64,000 bases of DNA from Sphingomonas sp. Leaf208 (GCF_001421415.1 NZ_LMKH01000035.1:183655-247654), one strand, 5' to 3'; positions 19,706 to 28,348 are shown, counted from the stretch's first letter. Program-made: numbers and translations. The notes: generated by a model not told the origin, from the sequence alone.

Positions 19706-20599
19706 TCAGACGGCGTCGGTGTAGACACGGCGGCGGGCGGCGGTGGTCGCACCGAAGCCTGCTGCGGCGGCGCCGATGAGCAGTGCGATCACGATCATGA
19801 ACGACGTGCCTGCGGCTGCGCCGGCGGCGGTGTCGGTCGCCGACTTTGCGGTCTCGATCGTCTTGTTCTTGGTCTGGACGAACTGCGCCTTGGCGCGCGT
19901 CACCTGGGCCTGAGCCTCCGGACGGCTAATCTTGCGCTGTGCAGCGACGATGTCGACGATACGGCTTTCAGCCTGTGCGCCATCCTGGCCACCCTTTGCG
20001 AGTGCCGGCAGCTCCTTGGCGATTTCCTTCTGCGCCTGCTCCGGCGTCATCTGCGCGGGATCCGACGGTGCGTCCGACAGATACTGAGCAGCTTCGGCGC
20101 GAACGTCGGTGACGTCGACATTGGCGACGTCGGCAACCTTCGGGGCTGCTGCGCCGATGCCGGTGCCGGCTGCCGATGCGACCGAACCGACGGTGCGGAA
20201 TGCGCCGCCGATGATGCCGCCGACGGCCGAGGTGAGCAGGTACATGGTGAGGATCAGGGTGACGCCCCAGACGACCAGGCCGTGGATCAGGCCGTCGAAC
20301 CGGTCATGCACGCCGGCGCCGCGTGCTGCGGCATAACCACCGGCACCCAGTGCGATGATCGTCGTGATGATCCAGTAGATCCCTGCGCCGATGCCGAAGC
20401 CGGTCGCGCCAGGGGTCGTGCCCTCGACCGGATCGACCAGGCTGAGGCCGATGCCGGTGCCGAGGATGCCGAGCACCAGCTGGATCGCGATCGCGATCAC
20501 GACGCCGGCGAAGATTGCGCCCCACGAGATGCGGGTCGGGGTCTTCACGCGACGGAAGTCGTCCGTCGGCAGGACGCCGGGATTTACATGGTTAGCCAT
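19706..20599 (-). CDS. Membrane protein of the 'PhnA-like' type common in sphingomonads
   Basis: A 297-residue inner-membrane protein. Hydrophobic segments lie at about 27-50, 75-95 and 108-130, with a last one near 268-288. A soluble Ala/Gln/Asp-rich loop at about 150-265 contains the helical MTPEQAQKEIAKELPAL and repeated short Ala/Gln/Lys-rich helices. It resembles proteins often labelled PhnA-like in sphingomonad annotations, but no phosphonate-related motif is present and I assign no function. AGGAG lies 6 bases before the ATG at 20599. The gene follows a CsbD-like gene by 38 bases on the same strand and may be in the same stress-type transcript. Two strong hairpins follow it. Confidence 0.75.
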   Translation of the reverse strand: MANHVNPGVLPTDDFRRVKTPTRISWGAIFAGVVIAIAIQLVLGILGTGIGLSLVDPVEGTTPGATGFGIGAGIYWIITTIIALGAGGYAAARGAGVHDRFDGLIHGLVVWGVTLILTMYLLTSAVGGIIGGAFRTVGSVASAAGTGIGAAAPKVADVANVDVTDVRAEAAQYLSDAPSDPAQMTPEQAQKEIAKELPALAKGGQDGAQAESRIVDIVAAQRKISRPEAQAQVTRAKAQFVQTKNKTIETAKSATDTAAGAAAGTSFMIVIALLIGAAAAGFGATTAARRRVYTDAV

Positions 20600-20637
20600 A
20601 ATTCACTCCTGTTATTCACGAAATTCGAGGGACGGCG

Positions 20638-20889
20638 TCAGTCTTTGCCGGCCCTATCGATGGGTGTGTCGATCTGTTTGTCGGCCTTTGCGGTTCCGGC
20701 CTTCGAGCCTTTGCCAGCCTTCGAGGCTTCGTCGGCCTTGGCTTGGCGCGCGCCGGCCGCGCTTTCCTGCGAGCCGCGCTGCTCGATCGCGGCATTGCCG
20801 ATGATCTTGCCGATCGCCTCCTGGATAGAGCCCTTCGCCTGGCGGGTGCGGGCGTCGTCCTGGTCCGATTTATCCTTGTCGCGCGTCAT
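20638..20889 (-). CDS. CsbD-like small stress protein
   Basis: An 83-residue, very polar protein. ARTRQAKGSIQEAIGKIIGN followed by QRGSQESAAGARQAK corresponds to the CsbD pattern of an amphipathic KGxxxExxGK helix and a second E/Q/A-rich helix. The C-terminal half is a Lys/Ala/Gly/Asp low-complexity tail. CsbD proteins are general-stress proteins of unknown biochemical role. The ATG at 20889 overlaps the stop of the LuxR-type regulator gene (ATGA), so it is translated with that regulator. A CsbD-like membrane protein lies upstream in the same run. Confidence 0.75.
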   Translation of the reverse strand: MTRDKDKSDQDDARTRQAKGSIQEAIGKIIGNAAIEQRGSQESAAGARQAKADEASKAGKGSKAGTAKADKQIDTPIDRAGKD

Positions 20890-22418
20890 GCGGCGATCTC
20901 CTTCGAGGGCGCCTTGAGGTGGAGCGCGTGCGGAATGGAATCGCCATCGAACCCTCGCGCGCGCGCCCAGGCGGCGGCAGCGTTGCGACGGTTGACGCCG
21001 ATCTTCGAATAGATCCGCGCGACATGGTTGCGTACGGTGTTGCTGGAGACGTCGAGCGTGCGCGCGATCGACTTGTCGTCGAGCCCGCGACAGATCAGCG
21101 CCAGCACCTCGCGCTCGCGCTGCGTCAGTTCGTCGAGCCCGACGCCGACCGGCTCGGCGTTCGGCGTGCGGATCCGCGCAAGCTTCTCCATGATCGACCG
21201 GCTGAGCCAGCTCGTGTCCTTCATCACCGCTTCGATCGCGTTGACGAGTTCGCGCTCGGACGCTTTGCGGGTGCTGATGTCGCGCATCGCCCACAGCACG
21301 CACGCTTCGTCGTCGAGCTGGATCGGCTCGGTCGAGACGATGCAGTCGATGATGTCACCGTCCTTGCCGCGGATGCGGACTTCGCGGTCGCGGATCGGTA
21401 GCCCGGCGTCGATATCGGCCTCGATCGCATGGCGCAGCGCGGGCGTTTCCCACAGGTCGACGTCGCCGAGCGGGCGACCGATGATCTCCGCCGAAGAATA
21501 ACCGGTGAGGCTGGTGAAGGCCTCGTTGACGTCGCACAGCCGGTGACCGTCGCGCGCGCCGATCGCGAGCGCGACGGGGGCGAGCGAGAAAGTCCGCATG
21601 AAGCGCTCCTCGCTATGGCGCAGCTGCGTCTCGGCTTTCCGGCGCGGTTCGAGGTCGGCGAAGGTGAACAGCATGCAGGGCTGATCGCCCATGTCGATCG
21701 GCTGGCCGGCGACGATCACGAGCTTGGTCTCGCCGTCGGGCAGGCTGAGCTCCGCCTCCATCTGCGGGATGGTCCGGCCCTCGGCGAGGCGCTGCTTGCC
21801 GAGATCGCGCTTTTCGCCGCGTTCGAGGACGTCGATATCGTAGACCGTGCGCGACAGGACGGCGTCGCGGTCGTGCCCGGTCATGTCGATGAAGCCCTGG
21901 TTGACCTTCACGAAGCGAAGATCGCACAGGCGACAGATGACCGCGGGCGCAGGGTTCGCGTTGAACGACTGTTCGAAGCGATCCTCGGCCTCGAACTGTG
22001 CAGAGACGTCCTGGATTATCATAACGAGGCATTCGGGCTCGTCGTCGTCGTTGGTCAGGACGAGGCTGCGCACCTGATGCACCCAGCGGGGTTCGTCCTC
22101 GCCGGCGACCGCGACCTCGACCACGACCTCGGAAAAGGCCTCGCCCGACACGACGCGCTCGATCGGGTAATCGGCGTCGTTGAGCTTGTGGTTGTTTCGG
22201 TAGCGCAGCTGGAAACGCTGGCGGTAATCGTCGACCGTGGTGCCGAGATCCTCGACCGAGTCGACCCCGTGCATCCCGAGTGCGGCCGTATTGGCCCACA
22301 GGATGTCCTGATCGGGATCGACGAGGATGACGCCTTCGTCCAACCCCGCGATGATCTGGCGCAGATGGCGCAGATCGGGGGAGTCACGAAGCGACTTGAG
22401 AGGCGGCGCCACGGTCAT
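20886..22418 (-). CDS. Multi-PAS LuxR-type transcriptional regulator
   Basis: A 510-residue cytoplasmic sensor-regulator. Three PAS-like domains lie at about 15-125 (GLDEGVILVDPDQDILWAN), 140-255 (FEQSFNANPAPAVICR) and 270-390 (FMRTFSLAPVALAIGARDG, with GYSSAEIIGR). A LuxR/GerE helix-turn-helix follows at about 430-490 (LTQREREVLALICRG, then DKSIARTLDVSSNTVRNHVARIYSKIGV). There is no receiver, kinase or membrane domain, so the PAS domains probably sense a small ligand, redox state or light directly; no flavin-binding Cys motif of LOV type is evident. It sits between two CsbD-like genes in one run with 4-base spacing or overlap. It probably controls this stress island and perhaps its own operon. 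Confidence 0.88.
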   Translation of the reverse strand: MTVAPPLKSLRDSPDLRHLRQIIAGLDEGVILVDPDQDILWANTAALGMHGVDSVEDLGTTVDDYRQRFQLRYRNNHKLNDADYPIERVVSGEAFSEVVVEVAVAGEDEPRWVHQVRSLVLTNDDDEPECLVMIIQDVSAQFEAEDRFEQSFNANPAPAVICRLCDLRFVKVNQGFIDMTGHDRDAVLSRTVYDIDVLERGEKRDLGKQRLAEGRTIPQMEAELSLPDGETKLVIVAGQPIDMGDQPCMLFTFADLEPRRKAETQLRHSEERFMRTFSLAPVALAIGARDGHRLCDVNEAFTSLTGYSSAEIIGRPLGDVDLWETPALRHAIEADIDAGLPIRDREVRIRGKDGDIIDCIVSTEPIQLDDEACVLWAMRDISTRKASERELVNAIEAVMKDTSWLSRSIMEKLARIRTPNAEPVGVGLDELTQREREVLALICRGLDDKSIARTLDVSSNTVRNHVARIYSKIGVNRRNAAAAWARARGFDGDSIPHALHLKAPSKEIAA

Positions 22419-22422
22419 GCGA

Positions 22423-22788
22423 TCAGTCGCGCTGGCCGTGGACGAGCCAGGCGAGGCCGTAGCCGATCGCGGCGGCGCCGAGTGCCCAGAGGACGGGCGC
22501 GTCCTTGGCCGATGCCTGTGCGGTCGAGGCAGCGCGACGAGCGGCGTCGGCGGCACGATCGCCGGCTCCGCGCGCTTCGCTGCCGATCTTGTCGGCGAGT
22601 TCGGGGGCACCGTCGACGACGTCCTCGATCGCCGACTTGGCGCGGCCGTAGAGATTCTGTGCGCCGCCGGCGACCTGGTCGACGACGCCGTCGACCTGCC
22701 AGTCGCGGCTGTTCACGGTGTCGCCAACAGCCTTCTCGACCTTGCCGCCGACATAGCGGGCGCCGCCCTGGAATTCGTCCTTGTTCAT
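22423..22788 (-). CDS. CsbD/DUF883-like protein with C-terminal membrane anchor
   Basis: A 121-residue protein. The N-terminus MNKDEFQGGARYVGGKVEKAVGD is CsbD-like. An Ala/Asp-rich amphipathic helix follows at about 60-92, and a single membrane segment lies near the end (APVLWALGAAAIGYGLAWLV). The mix of a CsbD-type head and a DUF883/ElaB-type Ala-rich helix plus tail anchor suggests an envelope stress protein. It is the first gene of the run CsbD-anchor, PAS-LuxR, CsbD, with only 4 bases to the regulator. No catalytic motif is present. Confidence 0.78.
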   Translation of the reverse strand: MNKDEFQGGARYVGGKVEKAVGDTVNSRDWQVDGVVDQVAGGAQNLYGRAKSAIEDVVDGAPELADKIGSEARGAGDRAADAARRAASTAQASAKDAPVLWALGAAAIGYGLAWLVHGQRD

Positions 22789-22830
22789 GTCAGATCCTTA
22801 CGTTTGGAATTGGGTGGGAAAGGCCCCGCG

Positions 22831-23160
22831 TTACGGCAGCACGCCGCAGCCCGCGGCGGCCTTGCCGACTTCGAGCGCGATCTTCGGATCGCGGAGCTCG
22901 GAGGCGACGCGGATAAGATCGGACGGGGTGAGCACGCCGGGCGTGGTGTCGCCCTGGCGGTACGCCGCGGCGGCCTTGCCCAGACGCTGCAACTGGCCAA
23001 GCGAGAGGTTCGCCTGAAGCCGACCGCCGACGCAATCGGAGCGCGACTGATCGAGCCCATAGCGCTGGAGCCCAGACGAGATGCGCGTCGCGGGCGCAGC
23101 GCAACCGGCAATGGACGCCAGCAGGGCCAGGGCCCCGGTGGCGGACGTCATGCGCTTCAT
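22831..23160 (-). CDS. Small lipoprotein, unknown function
   Basis: A 109-residue protein with a lipoprotein signal. A short basic start (MKRM), a hydrophobic core and the lipobox LLASIAGC put the acylated Cys at residue 19. The mature part has two Cys (SDCVGG and AAGCGVLP) that could form a disulfide, and is mostly helical. GGAG lies 8 bases before the ATG at 23160; an upstream ATG at 23187 is less likely because it spoils the signal peptide. A possible EcfG-type promoter lies about 60 bases upstream. Its role is unknown, but the context is the same stress-type island. Confidence 0.75.
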   Translation of the reverse strand: MKRMTSATGALALLASIAGCAAPATRISSGLQRYGLDQSRSDCVGGRLQANLSLGQLQRLGKAAAAYRQGDTTPGVLTPSDLIRVASELRDPKIALEVGKAAAGCGVLP

Positions 23161-23217
23161 GTGAGCAGCTCCAGTATCTTGCCGCACGCGGGGTATCGCG
23201 ACGGGACTGGACGCATA

Positions 23218-23242
23218 AACCTACCGGTAACCTCTTGGTTCC
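23218..23242 (-). promoter_or_regulatory. Possible EcfG-type promoter for the small lipoprotein
   Basis: On the minus strand GGAAC (23242-23238), 16 bases, then GGTT (23221-23218). The -35 element is a perfect match to the GGAAC of alphaproteobacterial EcfG promoters and the -10 has one mismatch to CGTT. The distance to the ATG (23160) allows a leader of about 50 bases. It is a pattern match, made more likely by the stress-type neighbours. Confidence 0.35.
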
Positions 23243-23282
23243 TGGTAGTTTTGTGTAAGACTACTAGCTGTAATGTACCATA

Positions 23283-23456
23283 TCAGGACGTCGCACGCGC
23301 CGCATAGAGCCGCGCGAACCGCAGATGCAGCGACCGCGTGCTCGAGTCTTCGGCGACCTTTGCGCGACCCTCATGCCACTCGGCTCGACGCTGAAAATAG
23401 CTCGAATCGTCGCTGTCGTCGGCGGGGAAGCGGGTGTCGTCTTGATCCGTCGTCAT
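23283..23456 (-). CDS. 57-residue small acidic protein, unknown
   Basis: A short frame starting MTTDQDDTRFPADDSDDSSY, with AAGGG about 6 bases before the ATG. The first third is strongly acidic. The rest is amphipathic and charged (AEWHEGRAKVAED) and ends LYAARATS. I know no family for it. It lies alone between the lipoprotein gene and the ester hydrolase gene. The frame, ribosome site and composition all look like a real small gene. Confidence 0.55.
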   Translation of the reverse strand: MTTDQDDTRFPADDSDDSSYFQRRAEWHEGRAKVAEDSSTRSLHLRFARLYAARATS

Positions 23457-23642
23457 GGCATTGCCCTTGGTAACCTGCGCCTTCAGTACGAAATTGTAGG
23501 CGGCCGCGCGTGAGCGGAAACGACTAGGCGATGCGGTAGTATGATCAGTCTGGCGTCAGGGGGGCACGACGCTGCAGGGACGCCGCCGCGGCCGAATCGG
23601 CCGGGCGACGATTCCATCTTTATGTCGGTCTGGTTCGATCGA

Positions 23643-25568
23643 TTATTTGGCCATTGCCGCGGATTGATCGAGCGGCACGACCGGCAACCAGACCGCGCTA
23701 GCCGATGCGCCCCCGCGGACGATCGTCACCGTTGCCGCCTTATAGTCCGCTTTCTTCGCGAGGAAGATGTTGGGCACGAACGTCTGCGGGTTGCGATCGT
23801 AGAGCGGGAACAGGCTCGACTGGACCTGGATCATGATCTTGTGACCCGGCTGGAACACGTGGTTCACGGTCGGCAGGCGGAACTTGTATTCCTGCACCTT
23901 GCCCGCCGGGATCGCGGTCGGCTTGGCGAAGCTCTGGCGATAGCGGCCGCGGAAGATGTCGAGGCTGATCGGCAGTTCATAGCCGCCCATCTTCGGATCG
24001 GTCGCGTTCTCGGCCGGGTAGACGTCGATCACCTTGACGACGAAATCGCCGTCGGTGCCGGTCGTTTTCGCGAAGATGTCGGCGATCGGCGCACCCGATA
24101 CGCGCACAGGCGTGGTCAGCGCCTCGGTGGTGTAGGTCATCACGTCGGGTCGCCCATCGACGCCGCGCTGGTCGCTGACCAGCCAGTCGCCCCAGCGGCC
24201 GTCGCCGAAGTTCACCGGGCGGGGTAGGTGCGGCACGGGCTTCGACGGATCGGAGACATAGCTGTCACCGCCGGTCGTCGCCTTGCCGAAGCCGAGCGCG
24301 CCGCCCTCCTGCAGGTAGATCGGCTTGAGCGGCGACGTGCATCCTGTCTCGCACGCGAGCGGCCACGTTGCGAACTTGTCCCAGTGGTTTTCCCCGGTGT
24401 TGTAGATCGCCGCGGCGGGCAGCGTGACGGCCGGGCCGTCCTTGAGATACTGATTGAAATAGGGGAGCAGCATGTCCTCGCGGAATTGCTGTGCGGTGTC
24501 GCCGTTCCACTGGAACGGCCCGAGGCTGCGACCTTCGCGATTGATCTGGCTGTGGCGCCACGGACCCATAACGAGATGGTTGTTACCGAGCTTGCCCTTC
24601 GCCTTGAGCGCTTCCCAAGCGGTGATCGCGCCGTACATGTCCTCCTGGTCCCACAGCCCCTGTTCCCAGATCGTCGGCACGTTCGACGGGTTGGCGGCGA
24701 GCAGTTTGTCGAGCGCCTGGCCCTGCCAGAAGCCGTCATAGGCGGGGTGCGACACCATCCGCTGCCAATAGGGAAGCTGGTCGTAGCCGGACTTCTTCGC
24801 CCAGTCGCCGGCCGAGCCGACCTCGCGGAAATTGTCGTAATCGTCGTAGCCGCCGGTGGGTGGTGCCTTGCCCGCGCCCTTGTAGCCTGTCTGGCTGCCG
24901 AGCCACGCGATGTTGGCGAGACGGAACGCGCCGTAGTGGAACCAGTCGTCGCCCATCCAGCCGTCGATCATCGGGCTCTCGGGCGCTGCGACCTTCAGCG
25001 CGGGGTGCGGGGCGAGCAGCGCCATCGCGACCGTGAATCCCTCGTAGGACGAGCCGATCATGCCGACGCGGCCGTTGCTCTCGGGCAGGTTCGCCTTGTT
25101 CACCAGCCAGTCGATCGTGTCGTACGCGTCGGTGACGTGATCGACCTTGGTCGGGTTGAGCGGGCCGATGACGGGGCGCGTGACGACGTACTCGCCCTCC
25201 GACCCGTATTTGCCGCGGATGTCCTGGTAGACACGGATATAGCCCGCCTTGACGAACATCTCGTCGGCGAGCGGCAGCGTGGCGAGGATGCTCGCACTGT
25301 CGGAACGGTTCGCGCGACCCTTGGCGTTGTAGGGCGTGCGGGTGAGGACGATCGGCGCGTTCGCGACGCCTTTCGGATAGACGATGACGGTGTAGAGCTT
25401 GGTCCCGTCGCGCATCGGGATCATCACCTCGCGCTTCACGTAATCCTGCGCGGCGGTCGGCGGGACGAACTTGGCGGGGATGTCGCCGCCGACGGGTGCG
25501 GTCTTGTCCTGCGCGATTGCAGTGGTGGCAAGGGCGATCGAGGCGAGCAAGACGAATTTGAGGGACAT
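23643..25568 (-). CDS. Alpha-amino-acid ester hydrolase (CocE/NonD, X-Pro dipeptidyl-peptidase family)
   Basis: A 641-residue secreted serine hydrolase. The signal peptide MSLKFVLLASIALATTAIAQ is cut before DKTAPV. The CocE-type alpha/beta core has the nucleophile Ser in GMIGSSYEGF at about 170-180. The acid is an Asp in the region after VPTIWEQGLWDQEDMYG, and the catalytic His is in MGPWRHSQINREG at about 340. The C-terminal jelly-roll (VRVSGAPIADIFAKTTGTDGDF onward) is typical of the X-Pro dipeptidyl-peptidase family C-terminal domain. GSSYEGF and the acidic surroundings fit alpha-amino-acid ester hydrolases, which hydrolyse or transfer aminoacyl groups on esters and beta-lactams. It lies between the stress island and the mannan locus, with no obvious link to either. 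The natural substrate is unknown. Confidence 0.87.
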   Translation of the reverse strand: MSLKFVLLASIALATTAIAQDKTAPVGGDIPAKFVPPTAAQDYVKREVMIPMRDGTKLYTVIVYPKGVANAPIVLTRTPYNAKGRANRSDSASILATLPLADEMFVKAGYIRVYQDIRGKYGSEGEYVVTRPVIGPLNPTKVDHVTDAYDTIDWLVNKANLPESNGRVGMIGSSYEGFTVAMALLAPHPALKVAAPESPMIDGWMGDDWFHYGAFRLANIAWLGSQTGYKGAGKAPPTGGYDDYDNFREVGSAGDWAKKSGYDQLPYWQRMVSHPAYDGFWQGQALDKLLAANPSNVPTIWEQGLWDQEDMYGAITAWEALKAKGKLGNNHLVMGPWRHSQINREGRSLGPFQWNGDTAQQFREDMLLPYFNQYLKDGPAVTLPAAAIYNTGENHWDKFATWPLACETGCTSPLKPIYLQEGGALGFGKATTGGDSYVSDPSKPVPHLPRPVNFGDGRWGDWLVSDQRGVDGRPDVMTYTTEALTTPVRVSGAPIADIFAKTTGTDGDFVVKVIDVYPAENATDPKMGGYELPISLDIFRGRYRQSFAKPTAIPAGKVQEYKFRLPTVNHVFQPGHKIMIQVQSSLFPLYDRNPQTFVPNIFLAKKADYKAATVTIVRGGASASAVWLPVVPLDQSAAMAK

Positions 25569-25641
25569 GGCGAAGGGCTCCGGAAGCGTTGGGGCGAAGC
25601 TAGGCGCAACCGGGGCGCGGGGGCAATCGGTCTGACGGTCT

Positions 25642-27987
25642 TTAGTGGCGCGGCCTGGTCGAAGCCGCGGTCGAGGACGAGAACGGCCGGGCCTTCACCC
25701 CCTTGCCCCAGAGCTTGTTGGGTTTCGCGGCCATCACGAAGCGGAGTTCGCCGCCCTGGCGGATATCGTCGTCGCGCAAATAGCTGCGGGTGAGGGGTGT
25801 GCCGTTCAGCGTGACGGAGCGGATATAGGGGTTGGCATCGGACAAATTATCCGTCCGGATCGCGAACTGCTTGCCGCCGGGCAGCGCGAGCGTCGCCTGC
25901 GACAGGAACGGGCGGCCGATGACATATTCGTTCGATCCCGGCGCGACCGGGTAGAAGCCGAGCGCGGTGAAGACGAGCCATGCGGACATCTGGCCGAGAT
26001 CGTCGTTGCCGCTGAGCCCCTCCGGCTTGGCGCCATATTGGCTCCGCACGATCTGGCCGAGGCGCTCCTGCGTCCGCCAAGGTGCGCCGGCGTAATTGTA
26101 TAGATAGGCGACGTGGTGGCTGGGTTCGTTGCCGTGGATATACTGGCCGATCAGCCCGGCGATATCCTCCGCGTGACTGTAATCGACCTTCGAATTATCG
26201 AAGTCGAACATCGCATCGAGCTTCTTCACGGTCTTCGCATCGCCGCCGAGCAGCCGGAACAGGCCCGCCTGATCCTGCGGCACGAACCAGCTATATTGCC
26301 ACGCATTGCCCTCGGTATAATCGGAGCCGTAGTTGATCGCGGTCGGATCGAAGGGGGTGCGGAACCCGCCGTTCACGAGCCTTGCGCGCAGCCAGCCGGA
26401 CTTCGCGTCGAAGCTGTTGCGCCAGTTGCCCGCGCGCTTCTCGAACCGCTCGGCGATGTCGGTCTTGCCCATCCGCCGCGCCATCCGCGCGATCGTCCAG
26501 TCGTCATAGGCGTATTCGACGGTCTTCGACGCGGCCTCCGGCTCCTTGTCGATCGGGACGTAGCCGCGCTGGATATACTCGCCGAGCCCGCCATAGGAGG
26601 CGTGGTCGGCGCTCGCGACCATCGCCTGCAACGCGGCGTCCGCGTCGAAGCCGCCGATGCCCTTCATATACGCGTCGGCGATGACGGGGACGGCGTGATA
26701 GCCGATCATCGTCCACGTCTCGCGTCCGGCGAATTGCCAGACCGGGAGGATGCCGTCGGGGCTGTGCTGCTGGCTGGCGATCAGCGAGCGGACGATGTCG
26801 CTATTGGTCTTCTCGGGCTGGATCAGCGTCAGCAACGGATGTTCGGCGCGGAACGTGTCCCAGAGGGAAAAGGTCGAGCGGACGGTGAAGCCATCGGCCT
26901 GGTGGACCTGGTCGTCGGGGCCGCGGTAGCGCCCGTCGCTGTCGCTCCACACGCTGGGGGCGAGCAGGCTGTGGTAGAGCGCGGTCGCGAAGATGCGGCG
27001 CATCGGTGCCGCGGCCTCGAACTTGACCGCGCCGAGTGCGGTATTCCAGTCGCCCTGCGTCTTGGCGCGGACGGCGTCGAAGCCGCCGGGCTCGCTGTCG
27101 AGATTGGCGAGTGCGCCGGCTTCGTCGACGCCGGATATCCCGACCTTCACCTCGAGCGGTGCATCGAGCGGGCCGAAATCGAGCCGCGCTTCCAGTGCCT
27201 GACCGAGCTTTTCCGCGAGCACATCGCTGCCACGGCCGGGGCCTTGGAAGCCCTTGTACGGGATATCCTTCTCGCGGTTGACCAGCGCGTGGCCGACCAG
27301 CGGCGCGGAGAACCGCATCGCGAAATAGAGCTTGCGACCGGGCGCCCAGCCGCGCGTCTCGCGGAAGCCGGTGAGCACGCCGTCGTCGCGCAGGTGCAGC
27401 CCCGACCACAGGATCTTGCCGGGGTAATTATAGAGCGAAGACCGGAGATCGACGACGAGGTGCGCGGCCTTGCCCTTGGGGAAGCTGTAGCGATGCACGC
27501 CGATCCGCGTGCCCGCAGTCATTTCCGCGCGTACGCCGGGCCCGTCGAGGGTGACCGCGTAATAGCCCGGCTTGGCGACCTCGGTGCCGTGTGAAAAGCG
27601 CGAGCGATAGCCAGGTGCGGCGGGCGTGCCGGGGTCCATCGGCACGGTCTCGCCCGATACCGGCATGACGAGGATGTCGCCGAGATCGGAATGCCCTGCG
27701 CCCGAGAAATGCGTGTGGCTGAACCCCTCGATCGTCGGATCGTCGTAGCGATAGCCGGCAGCATGGCCGTAGCAGGTGCGGATGGCGCACGAGGTATCGG
27801 TGTCCGGCGACAACTGCACCATGCCGAACGGAGCGACCGCGCCCGGGAAGGTGTGGCCTTCGCCGCCCGTGCCGATGAACGGATCGACCGCATCGCTCGG
27901 TTTGGTGGCATCCTGTCCGAAAGCGGGGCCGGCGAGGATCGTGGTGAACAGTGCACCCACGAGGCACGATCGTGTGAAGATGGACAT
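25642..27987 (-). CDS. GH92 exo-alpha-mannosidase, divergent member of the mannan locus
   Basis: A 781-residue secreted GH92 alpha-mannosidase (mostly alpha-1,2, some 1,3 or 1,4 activities in the family; calcium-dependent and inverting). A Sec signal peptide MSIFTRSC...AGPAFGQ precedes VDPFIGTGGEGHTFPGAV, the standard GH92 opening. The candidate acid is E559 in DYTEGNAWQYSW. HGNEPSHH follows, with E621 as a candidate calcium ligand. GNDDLGQMSAW holds the catalytic-base Asp pair at 662-663. The start at 27987 is chosen over 28047 because it gives a clean signal peptide. The gene is divergent from the ROK regulator. A -35/-10 pair with an overlapping inverted repeat lies upstream. It acts in the periplasm or at the outer face on oligomannosides. 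Confidence 0.93.
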   Translation of the reverse strand: MSIFTRSCLVGALFTTILAGPAFGQDATKPSDAVDPFIGTGGEGHTFPGAVAPFGMVQLSPDTDTSCAIRTCYGHAAGYRYDDPTIEGFSHTHFSGAGHSDLGDILVMPVSGETVPMDPGTPAAPGYRSRFSHGTEVAKPGYYAVTLDGPGVRAEMTAGTRIGVHRYSFPKGKAAHLVVDLRSSLYNYPGKILWSGLHLRDDGVLTGFRETRGWAPGRKLYFAMRFSAPLVGHALVNREKDIPYKGFQGPGRGSDVLAEKLGQALEARLDFGPLDAPLEVKVGISGVDEAGALANLDSEPGGFDAVRAKTQGDWNTALGAVKFEAAAPMRRIFATALYHSLLAPSVWSDSDGRYRGPDDQVHQADGFTVRSTFSLWDTFRAEHPLLTLIQPEKTNSDIVRSLIASQQHSPDGILPVWQFAGRETWTMIGYHAVPVIADAYMKGIGGFDADAALQAMVASADHASYGGLGEYIQRGYVPIDKEPEAASKTVEYAYDDWTIARMARRMGKTDIAERFEKRAGNWRNSFDAKSGWLRARLVNGGFRTPFDPTAINYGSDYTEGNAWQYSWFVPQDQAGLFRLLGGDAKTVKKLDAMFDFDNSKVDYSHAEDIAGLIGQYIHGNEPSHHVAYLYNYAGAPWRTQERLGQIVRSQYGAKPEGLSGNDDLGQMSAWLVFTALGFYPVAPGSNEYVIGRPFLSQATLALPGGKQFAIRTDNLSDANPYIRSVTLNGTPLTRSYLRDDDIRQGGELRFVMAAKPNKLWGKGVKARPFSSSTAASTRPRH

Positions 27988-28120
27988 CGAGGTCACCCGT
28001 TCGGAGGGAAATAGGCGGGGGAGCTTGCCGGGTGCCAAGTGAACCATGTCGCGCGCATCCCCTCTATTCGTTCGGTCGCCAGACTGGCTTCATCGCCAGC
28101 TCTTGCGCAACCGCAGAAGT

Positions 28121-28163
28121 GGATTAGAACATCAAATTGGATAATTCAAACGAACAGTTTGAA
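28121..28163 (-). promoter_or_regulatory. Candidate promoter and operator of the divergent GH92 gene
   Basis: On the minus strand TTGAAT (28149-28144), 17 bases, then TAATCC (28126-28121) form a plausible sigma-70-type promoter. The perfect inverted repeat TTCAAAC-GAACA-GTTTGAA (28145-28163) covers the -35 element. It lies in the 361-base gap between the GH92 gene (minus) and the ROK regulator (plus) and would suit binding by that regulator. Nothing else was recognised in this gap (27988-28348). Confidence 0.5.
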
Positions 28164-28348
28164 AACGGGGGGATGCAGAAGATGGTCTTCAGACCGGGCC
28201 GATATGCCGCGCGTTCACTGAACGCCAATAGTGTGCGCTTGCCAAGCCTTCGCAATCGCGGGATCACTTCGTCGCCAACGCTGAAGTCACTACGGTGCAG
28301 CGCAAAGCGGCTTCGTCTTCTGTTCTCCAGCCTGGATTTTCGGTCCGC

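Noticed and set aside
19265..20917. 550-residue plus-strand frame opposite the membrane protein and CsbD genes
   Set aside because: Low-complexity Cys/Arg/Asp-rich shadow sequence; the minus strand has clear ribosome sites and membrane segments.
26113..27594. 493-residue plus-strand frame opposite GH92
   Set aside because: Antisense to a complete GH92 gene with all family motifs.
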